Origin: Vagococcus salmoninarum
GTDB taxonomy: Bacteria > Bacillota > Bacilli > Lactobacillales > Vagococcaceae
Direction of reading: 5' to 3'
Assembly (NCBI RefSeq): GCF_003987495.1
Contig: NZ_NGJU01000002.1
Location: 124,001 to 188,000, forward strand
DNA length: 64,000 nucleotides
Part shown: positions 1-7,465 of the stretch, piece by piece
Layout: each line of letters opens with the position of its first letter
Position numbering within the stretch: the stretch's first letter is position 1
Position numbers and translations under genes: made by a program
The notes under the pieces: generated by a model
Told to the model about the DNA's origin: nothing
Databases searched by the model: none
Seen by the model: the letters and a program-made list of their open reading frames with translations, nothing else

Positions 1-188
1 AAAAAATCATTGAAGCATACAAAAATGGCGGAACACCTCATCTTGATAAAAAACATACGGTCTTCGGTCAAGTGACTGAAGGTTTAGACGTTCTTGATAA
101 AATTGCTAGCACGGAAGTTGGAGCTAGTGATGTGCCAACTAAAGATGTGACTATTACATCAATTAAAGTTCTCCAAGAAGCGAAATAA
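1..188 (+). CDS. Peptidyl-prolyl cis-trans isomerase, cyclophilin type (3' end only)
   Basis: Only the last 61 codons are present (frame begins at base 3); the start lies before the window. The tail carries the cyclophilin C-terminal pattern NGGTPHLDKKHTVFGQV, a helix ending in LDVLDKIA, and a last strand TITSIKVL. Cyclophilins catalyse cis-trans isomerisation of Xaa-Pro bonds during protein folding. A signal peptide or lipobox cannot be judged because the N-terminus is missing, so a cytosolic PpiB-type or a secreted form are both possible. A strong hairpin terminator follows the stop codon, so transcription probably ends here. Confidence 0.85.
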   Translation, partial: KIIEAYKNGGTPHLDKKHTVFGQVTEGLDVLDKIASTEVGASDVPTKDVTITSIKVLQEAK

Positions 189-196
189 ACGATTAG

Positions 197-237
197 AAAA
201 AAAGCCAAAGTCTTGTAAAGGACTTTGGCTTTTTTTA
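197..237. terminator. Bidirectional terminator between cyclophilin gene and ilvE
   Basis: A perfect 10-bp stem AGCCAAAGTC / GACTTTGGCT (203-212 with 221-230) is flanked by an A-run on the left and a T-run on the right. It can therefore end both the rightward cyclophilin transcript and the leftward ilvE transcript. The ilvE stop codon (235-237) lies inside its T-run. Confidence 0.85.
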
Positions 238-1248
238 TACTTTTTCGATCCAACCAGCTGGTGCAACAATGTCACCAAACTGAATACCGACTAATTCATT
301 ATAAAGTTTTTCTGTAATTGGTCCGACTTCTGTTTCTGAATGAAAAACATGGAACCGGTCTTTTAGCTGAATCCCACCAATTGGTGATATAACTGCGGCT
401 GTGCCACAAGCGCCTGCTTCGACAAATTTATCTAACTCATCAAGGCGGACATCCCCTTCAAAACTTTCTAAGTTAAAGCGTTCTTGAGCTAAGTGCAACA
501 AAGAATACTTTGTAATACTCGGTAAAATCGAAGGTGATTTTGGCGTAACAAATTGATTATCTTTAGTGATACCAAAGAAATTTGCTGCCCCTACTTCTTC
601 TATCTTAGTGTGGGTTTCCGGATCTAAGTAAACACAGTCAGCAAAGGCTTGTTTTTGGGCTTCCGTTCCAGGATAGAGACTTGCGGCGTAATTGCCACCA
701 ACTTTAACGGCACCTGTTCCCATAGGCGCGGCACGGTCATAGTCCGAAACAATAAAGTTAGACGGTGCTAAGCCGCCTTTAAAATAAGGACCAACTGGGG
801 TACAAAAAATCGTTAAAATATATTCTTGGGCTGCTCTAACACCAATGTTTTCACCAACACCGATGAGTAGTGGCCGGATATATAAAGTCGCTCCTGAGTC
901 ATAAGGAGGCACATAATCAGCATTCGCTTTAACAACGCTTTTCACTGCTGCCACAAAGTCCGCTTCTGGAAAAGCCGGCATTCTCAAACGTTCCGCACTG
1001 CGGTTAAGCCGTTTGGCATTTTCAAAGGGACGGAACAAATTAATTGAATCATCTTGACAACGGTAGGCTTTCATTCCTTCAAAACATTGTTGGCCATAGT
1101 GGATTGCTGTTGAGCCTTCGTGAATATGCAACGTATTATCTTCCGTCATCTTGCCTTGATCCCATTGTCCGTCTTTGTAGTGGGCAATGAAGCGTAAGGG
1201 TGTTTTTATATAATTAAACTCTAAATTATTCCAATCAATATTAACCAT
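235..1248 (-). CDS. ilvE: Branched-chain amino acid aminotransferase
   Basis: Class IV PLP aminotransferase that interconverts leucine, isoleucine and valine with their 2-oxo acids using glutamate/2-oxoglutarate. Family signatures are visible: GQQCFEGMKAY near residue 55, LYIRPLLIG, the PLP lysine in VKVGGNYAAS, EEVGAANFFGI, and the C-terminal ACGTAAVISPIG. Length (337 aa) fits the family's type II branch. The frame is open three codons further to a GTG at 1257, but the ATG at 1248 is preferred because AAGGAG lies 8 nt before it. The gene stands alone, with no ilv biosynthetic genes nearby, which suggests a role in amino-acid catabolism or balancing rather than a full biosynthetic operon. Confidence 0.95.
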   Translation of the reverse strand: MVNIDWNNLEFNYIKTPLRFIAHYKDGQWDQGKMTEDNTLHIHEGSTAIHYGQQCFEGMKAYRCQDDSINLFRPFENAKRLNRSAERLRMPAFPEADFVAAVKSVVKANADYVPPYDSGATLYIRPLLIGVGENIGVRAAQEYILTIFCTPVGPYFKGGLAPSNFIVSDYDRAAPMGTGAVKVGGNYAASLYPGTEAQKQAFADCVYLDPETHTKIEEVGAANFFGITKDNQFVTPKSPSILPSITKYSLLHLAQERFNLESFEGDVRLDELDKFVEAGACGTAAVISPIGGIQLKDRFHVFHSETEVGPITEKLYNELVGIQFGDIVAPAGWIEKV

Positions 1249-1395
1249 GTCACTCACTCCTTATCTATTAAATAATCATAGCATATTTTTGATTATAAAA
1301 AAATCAAAAGCTGGATCTCCATGGTTTTTTTACTGAATATGTTTATCTCACAAAGTCATAAGAATTGTTAAAGAGTTTTCGACTTTGTTCCTATC

Positions 1396-1426
1396 TTTAT
1401 TTAATTACGTTAAACTAGCATATAAT
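1396..1426 (+). promoter_or_regulatory. Possible promoter of the TctA-like/mevalonate operon
   Basis: A perfect TATAAT at 1421-1426 lies about 50 nt before the first gene of the operon. The -35 region is AT-rich and does not match TTGACA well, so the call rests on the -10 box and its position. The remainder of the 228-base divergent gap (1249-1476) shows no other feature. Confidence 0.35.
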
Positions 1427-1476
1427 AGGTAGAATCACATACTAACTAATCTTTTCCTTAAAAATTGGAGGTTCTT

Positions 1477-1704
1477 ATGGAAAAACAAAATGAAACAGTT
1501 TATATTTGGAACGATCTCGTCGGTCTTAAAGATTTAAGTCTAGCTATTGGCTTGTCAGTTATAACGACTATGGTTGGCTATTTCTTAGCCCCAGTGACGG
1601 ATCCGACTAAGCAATTATTCTTCGGCTTAGCCGGAGCGATTGTCGGCTTTTTGATAACGACTTTTTTAATTAAGCCGAAGCGTAACATCAAGATCCAAAA
1701 ATAA
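1477..1704 (+). CDS. Small two-helix membrane protein, partner of the TctA-like permease
   Basis: 75-residue protein with two predicted transmembrane helices (about residues 21-38 and 45-63), a short hydrophilic N-terminus and a basic tail ending KPKRNIKIQK. The ATG at 1477 is chosen because TTGGAGG precedes it by 5 nt; the frame runs open four codons upstream to the TTG inside that ribosome binding site. It sits 24 nt before a TctA-like permease and is almost certainly cotranscribed with it. In tripartite tricarboxylate transporters a small four-helix TctB accompanies TctA; this protein occupies the same place but is only half that size. I recognise no named family. A role as accessory subunit is inference from position. 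Confidence 0.75.
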   Translation: MEKQNETVYIWNDLVGLKDLSLAIGLSVITTMVGYFLAPVTDPTKQLFFGLAGAIVGFLITTFLIKPKRNIKIQK

Positions 1705-1728
1705 AGAATGTGAAGGAGTTTGGTAGAA

Positions 1729-3084
1729 ATGGATCTAAGTCTTTTGATCCAGATGGTTGGTGGCTCTTTAGCTGCCATTGTCTTATATATTTTTATTGGT
1801 TTTATTCCCGGAACAGATGAAACATCAGTGCTAATGCCGGTATCATTAGCTTTAATTTTAGGTGGTGTTAACCCTTTAGTTGCTTTGAGTTTTTTCGTAT
1901 CAGCCTTTGTGACTTTAGGTTTGATGAATCTTATGCCTGCCTTAATCGTTGGACTACCTGGTGGGGTATTATCGACACCCCTCGTTGAACACGCCTTATT
2001 TTTAAAAGCTCGGGGTGAGACTACGACAGCGATAAAAAAAGCGGCGATTGGTAGTTTGATTGGTGTCTTAGTCGCTTTACCTACAAGTTTATTAATTGCT
2101 AATCTGATTGCGCCTTATGCGGAACAATTAAAAGCTTACAGTGCTTGGTTATTTATTGGCGGCGCGATTTTTTTATCTCTCATTAGTAAATCAAAAATCA
2201 TTTCATTAATTAGCATCGTTCCTTTAGCCCTTCTTTTCCAAGGCTTACGAACAATTTATTGGGAGATGGGCGCTGTCCCAGTGGGGAAAAACATTACGAC
2301 TTCTTTCTTTCTTGGCATTACCGTAGCCCCATTGTTACTTTCTTTAATTTCCCTCTTTAATCAAAGTGAACGAGAAAAATTAGTCAACCGCGCAGAACCT
2401 TTAACTTTATTACCAGTTATTCGTAAAGAAAGTTTAAACCCTTTAAATGTCCTCTCAAAAAATGAATTATTCGGGAGTATCGGTTCAACTTTTCTAGCTA
2501 GCTTTTTATTTGTTTTAAGCCCTGTTGGTTTAACAATTCTCTTTGGAGAACTAGTGAGTAAACGGGAAACTGACCCGCAAAAAAAAGCGGAAGCCGCTAT
2601 TGTCATAATGAGCGCCTTAGCTCAAGGGACTTACATCTCAGGCCTAGTCATTTGTTTTGTCGCTTTAGGAATCCCCTTAGCCCCTGCGGCGATTGGTCCG
2701 GGAGCAGCCTTTTTTGAAGCAGCCCCTATTTTTAAAATCGGTGATACGATTACGAATCAATTTCCTAAATCTCAGCTCATCGTTGCCTTTATAATTGGGA
2801 GCTTGTTAGCTATCACCGTTGTGTATGTTGTTGCGATGCGTTTCGCCTCAAAAATTACTTCCTTTGTTTTACGGAAGATTCCCCACGAAGCCATTTTAGG
2901 CTTGTTTATTGCCTTAGTCATTTTACTAGGCTACATGGATGCTGGTCTCATTAACGTTTTCGGAATCTTATTAATTGCCTTCGCTTGTGGAACACTTAAT
3001 CGTCTCGGCGTAAACTATGGCATTCAGTTCATGACTTTATATGCAGCACCAGCCATTATTGCATTATTTACTAAAATACTTTAA
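1729..3084 (+). CDS. TctA-like tripartite tricarboxylate transporter permease
   Basis: 451-residue polytopic membrane protein with about ten to twelve hydrophobic segments. The N-terminal half resembles the TctA permease family: FIGFIPGTDETSVLMPVSLA near residue 22, then a glycine/proline-rich IVGLPGGVLSTP segment, and a later LAPAAIGPGAAF. TctA proteins form the channel of secondary, binding-protein-dependent carboxylate transporters. No TctC-type binding protein is encoded here. The ATG at 1729 is preferred over the upstream TTG at 1720 because AAGGAG lies 10 nt before it. Only 55 nt separate it from mvk and no terminator is seen, so transcription may run into the mevalonate genes. The substrate is unknown; mevalonate or another carboxylate is conjecture. 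Confidence 0.7.
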   Translation: MDLSLLIQMVGGSLAAIVLYIFIGFIPGTDETSVLMPVSLALILGGVNPLVALSFFVSAFVTLGLMNLMPALIVGLPGGVLSTPLVEHALFLKARGETTTAIKKAAIGSLIGVLVALPTSLLIANLIAPYAEQLKAYSAWLFIGGAIFLSLISKSKIISLISIVPLALLFQGLRTIYWEMGAVPVGKNITTSFFLGITVAPLLLSLISLFNQSEREKLVNRAEPLTLLPVIRKESLNPLNVLSKNELFGSIGSTFLASFLFVLSPVGLTILFGELVSKRETDPQKKAEAAIVIMSALAQGTYISGLVICFVALGIPLAPAAIGPGAAFFEAAPIFKIGDTITNQFPKSQLIVAFIIGSLLAITVVYVVAMRFASKITSFVLRKIPHEAILGLFIALVILLGYMDAGLINVFGILLIAFACGTLNRLGVNYGIQFMTLYAAPAIIALFTKIL

Positions 3085-3139
3085 ACTAAACACTCGATGA
3101 AATCGTCATAGTGATGATTTACGAAAGGATCAACTTATT

Positions 3140-4084
3140 ATGTCAAATACAACTGGCTTCGGCCAAGCAAATGGAAAAATTATTTTGATGGGAGAACACT
3201 CTGTTGTTTATGGACAACCTTCTGTGGCGATTCCCTTTCCAGCAACCCAAATTAAAACAACCGTTACAAAATCAACGAATTCAGAAACTGAGATCGATTG
3301 TCATTTTTATACTGGTCTGTTAAAAGATATGCCTGAACTGCTAGAAAGTTTAAAAAAAGTCATTGAAGTTTCTTTAATTACTCTAAAGAAAGAACATGAT
3401 GTCCTTTCATTAAAGATTGAAAGCACCATTCCAGCTGAACGTGGGATGGGTTCAAGCGCCGCCGTAGCCGTAGCTACTACTCGGGGAATTTTTGATTACT
3501 ACCAAGAGCCCCTCAGTCAAGCTGAGTTATTAAGAATTGTTGATATTGCCGAAAAGATTGCTCACGGTAATCCTAGTGGCCTTGATGCCTTGATGACCAG
3601 TAGTAGCCAACCTTATTACTTTATTAAAGGCCAACCTTTCACGCCAATTGACTTACACTTACAGGCTGTTTTAGTCGTTGCTGATACTGGTAAAACAGGT
3701 CAGACAAAAGAAGCTGTGGCAAGTGTCGGTTTAAAAGTTGCCGGGAAAAATCACGAATTATACGAGCATAAAATTGCCGAGCTAGGTGAACTTGCCCAAG
3801 CCAGTCGCGAGTTTCTAGTCTCTAACCAACCGATAGCTCTTGGGGAAGCCATGAACGCTGCTCAAGTCTTATTAGCAGAGTTAGGGGTTTCTAGTTTAGA
3901 ACTTGATGGCTTAGTAGTGACAGCCCTTAGTAACAAAGCTTTAGGCGCTAAATTAACTGGTGGCGGCCGTGGTGGATGTATGATAGCATTAGCTAGAAAC
4001 CTTGAGGACGCTGAAAAAATCGCAGCGGCCTTAGAAAAATCTGGAGCCAAGTCAACTTGGTTATATGAAATGAGTGAACAATAA
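3140..4084 (+). CDS. mvk: Mevalonate kinase
   Basis: GHMP-superfamily kinase that phosphorylates (R)-mevalonate to 5-phosphomevalonate, first step of the lower mevalonate pathway in the cytosol. All three GHMP motifs are present: GKIILMGEHSVVYGQPSVAI near the N-terminus, the ATP loop PAERGMGSSAAVAVA around residue 97, and the C-terminal KLTGGGRGGCMIAL. The catalytic aspartate lies in HGNPSGLDALM. Length (314 aa) is normal. AAAGGAT precedes the ATG. It opens a four-gene run (mvk, mvaD, mvaK2, fni) with very tight spacing, as in enterococci and other lactic acid bacteria that make isopentenyl diphosphate by this route. Confidence 0.96.
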   Translation: MSNTTGFGQANGKIILMGEHSVVYGQPSVAIPFPATQIKTTVTKSTNSETEIDCHFYTGLLKDMPELLESLKKVIEVSLITLKKEHDVLSLKIESTIPAERGMGSSAAVAVATTRGIFDYYQEPLSQAELLRIVDIAEKIAHGNPSGLDALMTSSSQPYYFIKGQPFTPIDLHLQAVLVVADTGKTGQTKEAVASVGLKVAGKNHELYEHKIAELGELAQASREFLVSNQPIALGEAMNAAQVLLAELGVSSLELDGLVVTALSNKALGAKLTGGGRGGCMIALARNLEDAEKIAAALEKSGAKSTWLYEMSEQ

Positions 4085-5074
4085 TTGAAAAATAGTGCCA
4101 CGGCCAAAGCCCACACTAATATTGCCTTAATCAAATATTGGGGCAAAAAAGACGAAAGGTTATTTTTACCAATGAATAGTAGCCTCTCTTTAACGTTAGA
4201 TGCTTTTTATACGACAACTACTGTTAGTTTAGCTGATCAAAGAGAGACAGATTCATTTATTTTAAATAATCAACAACAAACACCTGCAGAAACAGTTAAA
4301 ATATCTAAGTTTCTTGATTTATTCCGCCGGGAAGCAGATATAAAGACACCCATTCAAGTCATTAGTGAAAATCATGTCCCGACAGCTGCTGGACTAGCTT
4401 CCTCTGCTTCAGCTTTTGCTGCTCTTGGGGCGGCCATGAACTCACTGACTGGCTTAGACATGCCGCCTAGCCAATTATCAACTTATGTCCGTCAAGGTAG
4501 TGGTAGCGCCACTCGCAGTGTCTTCGGTGGCTTTGTTGAATGGCAAATGGGAACTAACTCCCTAGATAGTTTAGCAGTCCCTGTGGATGATGCTAGTTGG
4601 GACATTGGCATGATTACCGTTGCTGTTAACACTCACAAAAAAGCCATCTCAAGTCGCCAAGGAATGAAATTAACGGTTGATACATCACCTTTCTACCCGG
4701 CTTGGGTGGAAAGTGCTGGTACAGATTTAAGCAATATTAAAGAAGCCATTCACAAACAAGACTTTCAACTGTTAGGGGAAATTACCGAATCTAGTGGCAT
4801 GAAAATGCATGGCACGATGCTCGGAGCACAACCGCCATTTACTTACTGGGAGCCGTTAACTGTGCAAGTTTTAACAAAAGTTCAAGAAATCCGTAGACAA
4901 GGATGGTCTTGTTACTTTACAATGGATGCTGGACCTAATGTCAAGATTCTTTGCCGTTACTCAGAAACACTTAAAATTCAAGCAATGCTCCAAACCGCTT
5001 TTCCTGACAATCCAGTTATTATTTCCAAAGTCGGCAGCGGTGTTGAACTATTATCAGATAGTTTGACAATTTAG
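4085..5074 (+). CDS. mvaD: Diphosphomevalonate decarboxylase
   Basis: Converts 5-diphosphomevalonate to isopentenyl diphosphate with ATP hydrolysis and loss of CO2. The N-terminus shows the family hallmark AHTNIALIKYWGKKD. Further motifs are the phosphate loop AAGLASSASAFAALGAA, GSGSATRSVFGGFVEW, and the segment FTMDAGPNVKIL. The start is a TTG placed directly after the mvk stop (TAATTG). The next ATG is residue 31, downstream of the conserved motif, so TTG must be used. No good separate ribosome binding site is visible, which implies translational coupling to mvk. Length 329 aa is typical. Confidence 0.95.
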   Translation: MKNSATAKAHTNIALIKYWGKKDERLFLPMNSSLSLTLDAFYTTTTVSLADQRETDSFILNNQQQTPAETVKISKFLDLFRREADIKTPIQVISENHVPTAAGLASSASAFAALGAAMNSLTGLDMPPSQLSTYVRQGSGSATRSVFGGFVEWQMGTNSLDSLAVPVDDASWDIGMITVAVNTHKKAISSRQGMKLTVDTSPFYPAWVESAGTDLSNIKEAIHKQDFQLLGEITESSGMKMHGTMLGAQPPFTYWEPLTVQVLTKVQEIRRQGWSCYFTMDAGPNVKILCRYSETLKIQAMLQTAFPDNPVIISKVGSGVELLSDSLTI

Positions 5075-5088
5075 AAAGGAAGATACAG

Positions 5089-6177
5089 ATGATAGAAGCT
5101 AGTGCCCCTGGAAAACTCTATATAGCAGGCGAATACGCTGTACTAGAACCAGGTCAACCTGCAATATTAGTCGCTCTCGACCAATATATTACAGTCAAAT
5201 TGAAGGAAGCTAAATTTCAAGGTAGCATTCGTTCAAGCTACTCAAAAGGTTTTTCAATTCCTTGGACTAGAAAAAATGGTCAACTTTTTATTGACGAGCG
5301 TGAGAATCCTTTCACATACGTTGTTCAAGCTGTGACTACTACTGAAACATATTTAGCCGAACTAGGCAAAAAATTAACTTTCTTTGATTTAGAAATTGAA
5401 AGTGATTTAGACAATAAAGATGGTCGTAAATACGGCCTTGGTTCAAGTGGGGCTGTGACAGTTGCCACAATCAAAGCCTTACTGACTTATCATAAAGTCG
5501 CCTTCGATCCGATTTTAGTTTATAAATTAGCAGCCCTCACCCACTTATCAATTAAGAGTAATGGTTCTTTTGGGGATTTAGCAGCTAGTTCTTTCGGTGG
5601 CTGGATTGCTTACTCTTGTTTTGACCGTAACTGGGTTCAAGACACGTTAAAAAAGACGACTTTACTAGAACTCCTGGCTGTCGAATGGCCTAAATTAACG
5701 ATTGATTCTTTAACACCACCACCAAACTTAAACTTACTGATTGGTTGGACAGGTAATCCGGCTTCAACTACCCACTTAGTTGATTTATTAAATGAAGAAA
5801 TCAGTGAAATCGATCATTACTATTCGATCTTTTTGAAGAACAGTTTCCAATGTGTCTCAAAAATTATTGATGCCTTCAAAGATAATGACTTACCGACGAT
5901 CCAAGCGGGCATTCGCGAAAATCGCCAGTTATTACAACATTTAGGCGCTAACAGTGGCGTTCATATTGAAACAGCTACCCTCTTCGATTTATGCGAAATC
6001 GCAGAAGATTATTGCGGTGCCGCTAAATCTTCTGGTGCTGGTGGTGGCGACTGTGGGATTGTCTTAATCGACAAAACCTTAGACTCAACCCCCTTAATTT
6101 CACAGTGGGAAAAAGCTGGAATTAGTCAACTACCAGTTGCTGTCCATTATGAGCCGGTTCACTGGGTTGCAAATTAA
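5089..6177 (+). CDS. mvaK2: Phosphomevalonate kinase
   Basis: Third GHMP kinase of the pathway; phosphorylates 5-phosphomevalonate to the diphosphate. It is separated from mvk by its sequence: N-terminal ASAPGKLYIAGEYAVLEPG, ATP loop YGLGSSGAVTVATIKAL around residue 115, and C-terminal KSSGAGGGDCGIVL. Length (362 aa) fits the Gram-positive form. AGAAAGGAAG precedes the ATG, 14 nt after the mvaD stop. Order in the operon (kinase, decarboxylase, kinase, isomerase) does not follow the reaction order but is the usual bacterial arrangement. Confidence 0.95.
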   Translation: MIEASAPGKLYIAGEYAVLEPGQPAILVALDQYITVKLKEAKFQGSIRSSYSKGFSIPWTRKNGQLFIDERENPFTYVVQAVTTTETYLAELGKKLTFFDLEIESDLDNKDGRKYGLGSSGAVTVATIKALLTYHKVAFDPILVYKLAALTHLSIKSNGSFGDLAASSFGGWIAYSCFDRNWVQDTLKKTTLLELLAVEWPKLTIDSLTPPPNLNLLIGWTGNPASTTHLVDLLNEEISEIDHYYSIFLKNSFQCVSKIIDAFKDNDLPTIQAGIRENRQLLQHLGANSGVHIETATLFDLCEIAEDYCGAAKSSGAGGGDCGIVLIDKTLDSTPLISQWEKAGISQLPVAVHYEPVHWVAN

Positions 6178-6196
6178 CTAATTAGGAGGAAATGTT

Positions 6197-7261
6197 ATGT
6201 CTATTCATCAACATCGGAAAGATCAACATGTCGAAATTGCTGAAAAACTATATCATACTCACCCTGTGACTGATTTTGAAGCAATGCGCTTTGTTCATCA
6301 CTCTTTTCCTCAAATGAACCGCAGTGATGTCTCTTTAAAGACTAATTTCGCTAGTTTTGACTTACCAGTCCCCTTCTACATTAACGGCATGACTGGTGGC
6401 AGTGATAAAACTAAAAAAATCAACCGGGACCTAGCCTTAGTTGCTCGTGAGACTGGACTGGCCATGGCTTCTGGTTCCGTCAGTGCTGGTTTAAAGCATC
6501 CGGAAACAGCAAGTAGCTTTACAATTATCCGGGAAACTAATCCGAATGGTAAAATTTTTGCTAACTTAGGGGCTGAACATTCTCTTGAAAATGGCAAACG
6601 AGCCGTTGAGCTCTTGCAAGCAGACGCCTTACAAATTCACGTCAACGCCCCTCAAGAATTAGTGATGCCTGATGGTGAAGGGGAACGTAACTTTAGTCAT
6701 TGGTTAACCCAAATCCAACACATGGTTGAAGGCGTCGGGGTCCCCGTGATTGTCAAAGAAGTTGGCTTTGGAATGAGTCGTGAAACGATTCAACAATTAG
6801 CCGCAATCGGAGTTAAAACCATTGATATTAGCGGTCGGGGTGGCACTAACTTTGTCTCTATTGAAAACGCCCGCCGTAGTCAGCAAGAATTTTCCTTTGC
6901 TGCCAATTGGGGCCAATCTACTGCGATTTCTTTAATCGAAGCCGCTTCGACTAACTTAAAAGTTGAAATATTAGCTTCTGGTGGGATCAAAACACCTATG
7001 GATATGCTAAAATCTTTAGCTCTAGGTGCTAAAGCAACGGGACTTTCTGGTCACTTCTTGCATCTCATCCAAAATGAGGGTGTTGAAAAAACGATTCTTG
7101 AAGTTGAGGCTTGGAAAGAGACTTTACAAACGATGATGACTCTTCTAGGTGCATCAACTATAGCAGACTTAACTAAGACTGATCTTATTTTAACTGAACC
7201 AATTAATTCATGGTGTGACGCTCGTCAAATTGACTGGCACTATTACGCCAACCGCCGTTAG
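6197..7261 (+). CDS. fni: Type 2 isopentenyl-diphosphate delta-isomerase
   Basis: FMN- and NADPH-dependent enzyme interconverting isopentenyl and dimethylallyl diphosphate, giving the starter for undecaprenyl and quinone side chains. Signatures of the type 2 family are clear: INGMTGGSDKT near residue 60, AMASGSVSAGLKHP, NLGAEHSLENGKRA, DISGRGGTNFVSIE and the FMN phosphate site ASGGIKTPMDMLKSLALGA. AGGAGGAAAT stands before the ATG, 19 nt after mvaK2. A terminator follows directly, closing the operon. Confidence 0.95.
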   Translation: MSIHQHRKDQHVEIAEKLYHTHPVTDFEAMRFVHHSFPQMNRSDVSLKTNFASFDLPVPFYINGMTGGSDKTKKINRDLALVARETGLAMASGSVSAGLKHPETASSFTIIRETNPNGKIFANLGAEHSLENGKRAVELLQADALQIHVNAPQELVMPDGEGERNFSHWLTQIQHMVEGVGVPVIVKEVGFGMSRETIQQLAAIGVKTIDISGRGGTNFVSIENARRSQQEFSFAANWGQSTAISLIEAASTNLKVEILASGGIKTPMDMLKSLALGAKATGLSGHFLHLIQNEGVEKTILEVEAWKETLQTMMTLLGASTIADLTKTDLILTEPINSWCDARQIDWHYYANRR

Positions 7262-7268
7262 AAAAATT

Positions 7269-7306
7269 AAAAGGGGCCGTGACATTAGTCATCGGCGCCC
7301 TTTTTT
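7269..7306 (+). terminator. Terminator of the mevalonate operon
   Basis: GC-rich stem AAAAGGG(G)GCCG / CGGC(G)CCCTTTT with a 12-base loop and a following T-run, starting 8 nt after the fni stop codon. Confidence 0.85.
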
Positions 7307-7359
7307 GAAGAACGTTATTTGATTAACGGGTTCCAAAAGCCAAATACTACGATAATTTC

Positions 7360-7402
7360 AATAAATCCGCACAATCAAAAGAACTGATTGTTCGGATTTA
7401 TT
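7360..7402. repeat. Long inverted repeat between fni and the glycerophosphodiesterase gene
   Basis: Arms 7360-7377 and 7385-7402 pair over 18 bp with a single mismatch (AATAAATCCG, then ACAATCA on one arm) around a 7-base loop. It lies 64 nt beyond the stop codon of the leftward gene, so it may terminate that transcript, but no strong T-run follows on either strand. An AAGGAGGTGTGAC ribosome-binding-like sequence on the minus strand (around 7430-7442) leads only to a five-codon frame. The rest of the 204-base gap between fni and the next gene shows nothing else. Confidence 0.6.
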
Positions 7403-7465
7403 TCCAATTACTTGTATTTAAACGACTTTTGTCACACCTCCTTTTTGCTATTCTCTGCTTTAAAT

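Noticed and set aside
7420-7445. Minus-strand AAGGAGGTGTGAC as the start of a small gene or a second type I toxin
   Set aside because: The frame behind it stops after five codons, and no hydrophobic peptide or antitoxin promoter is visible.
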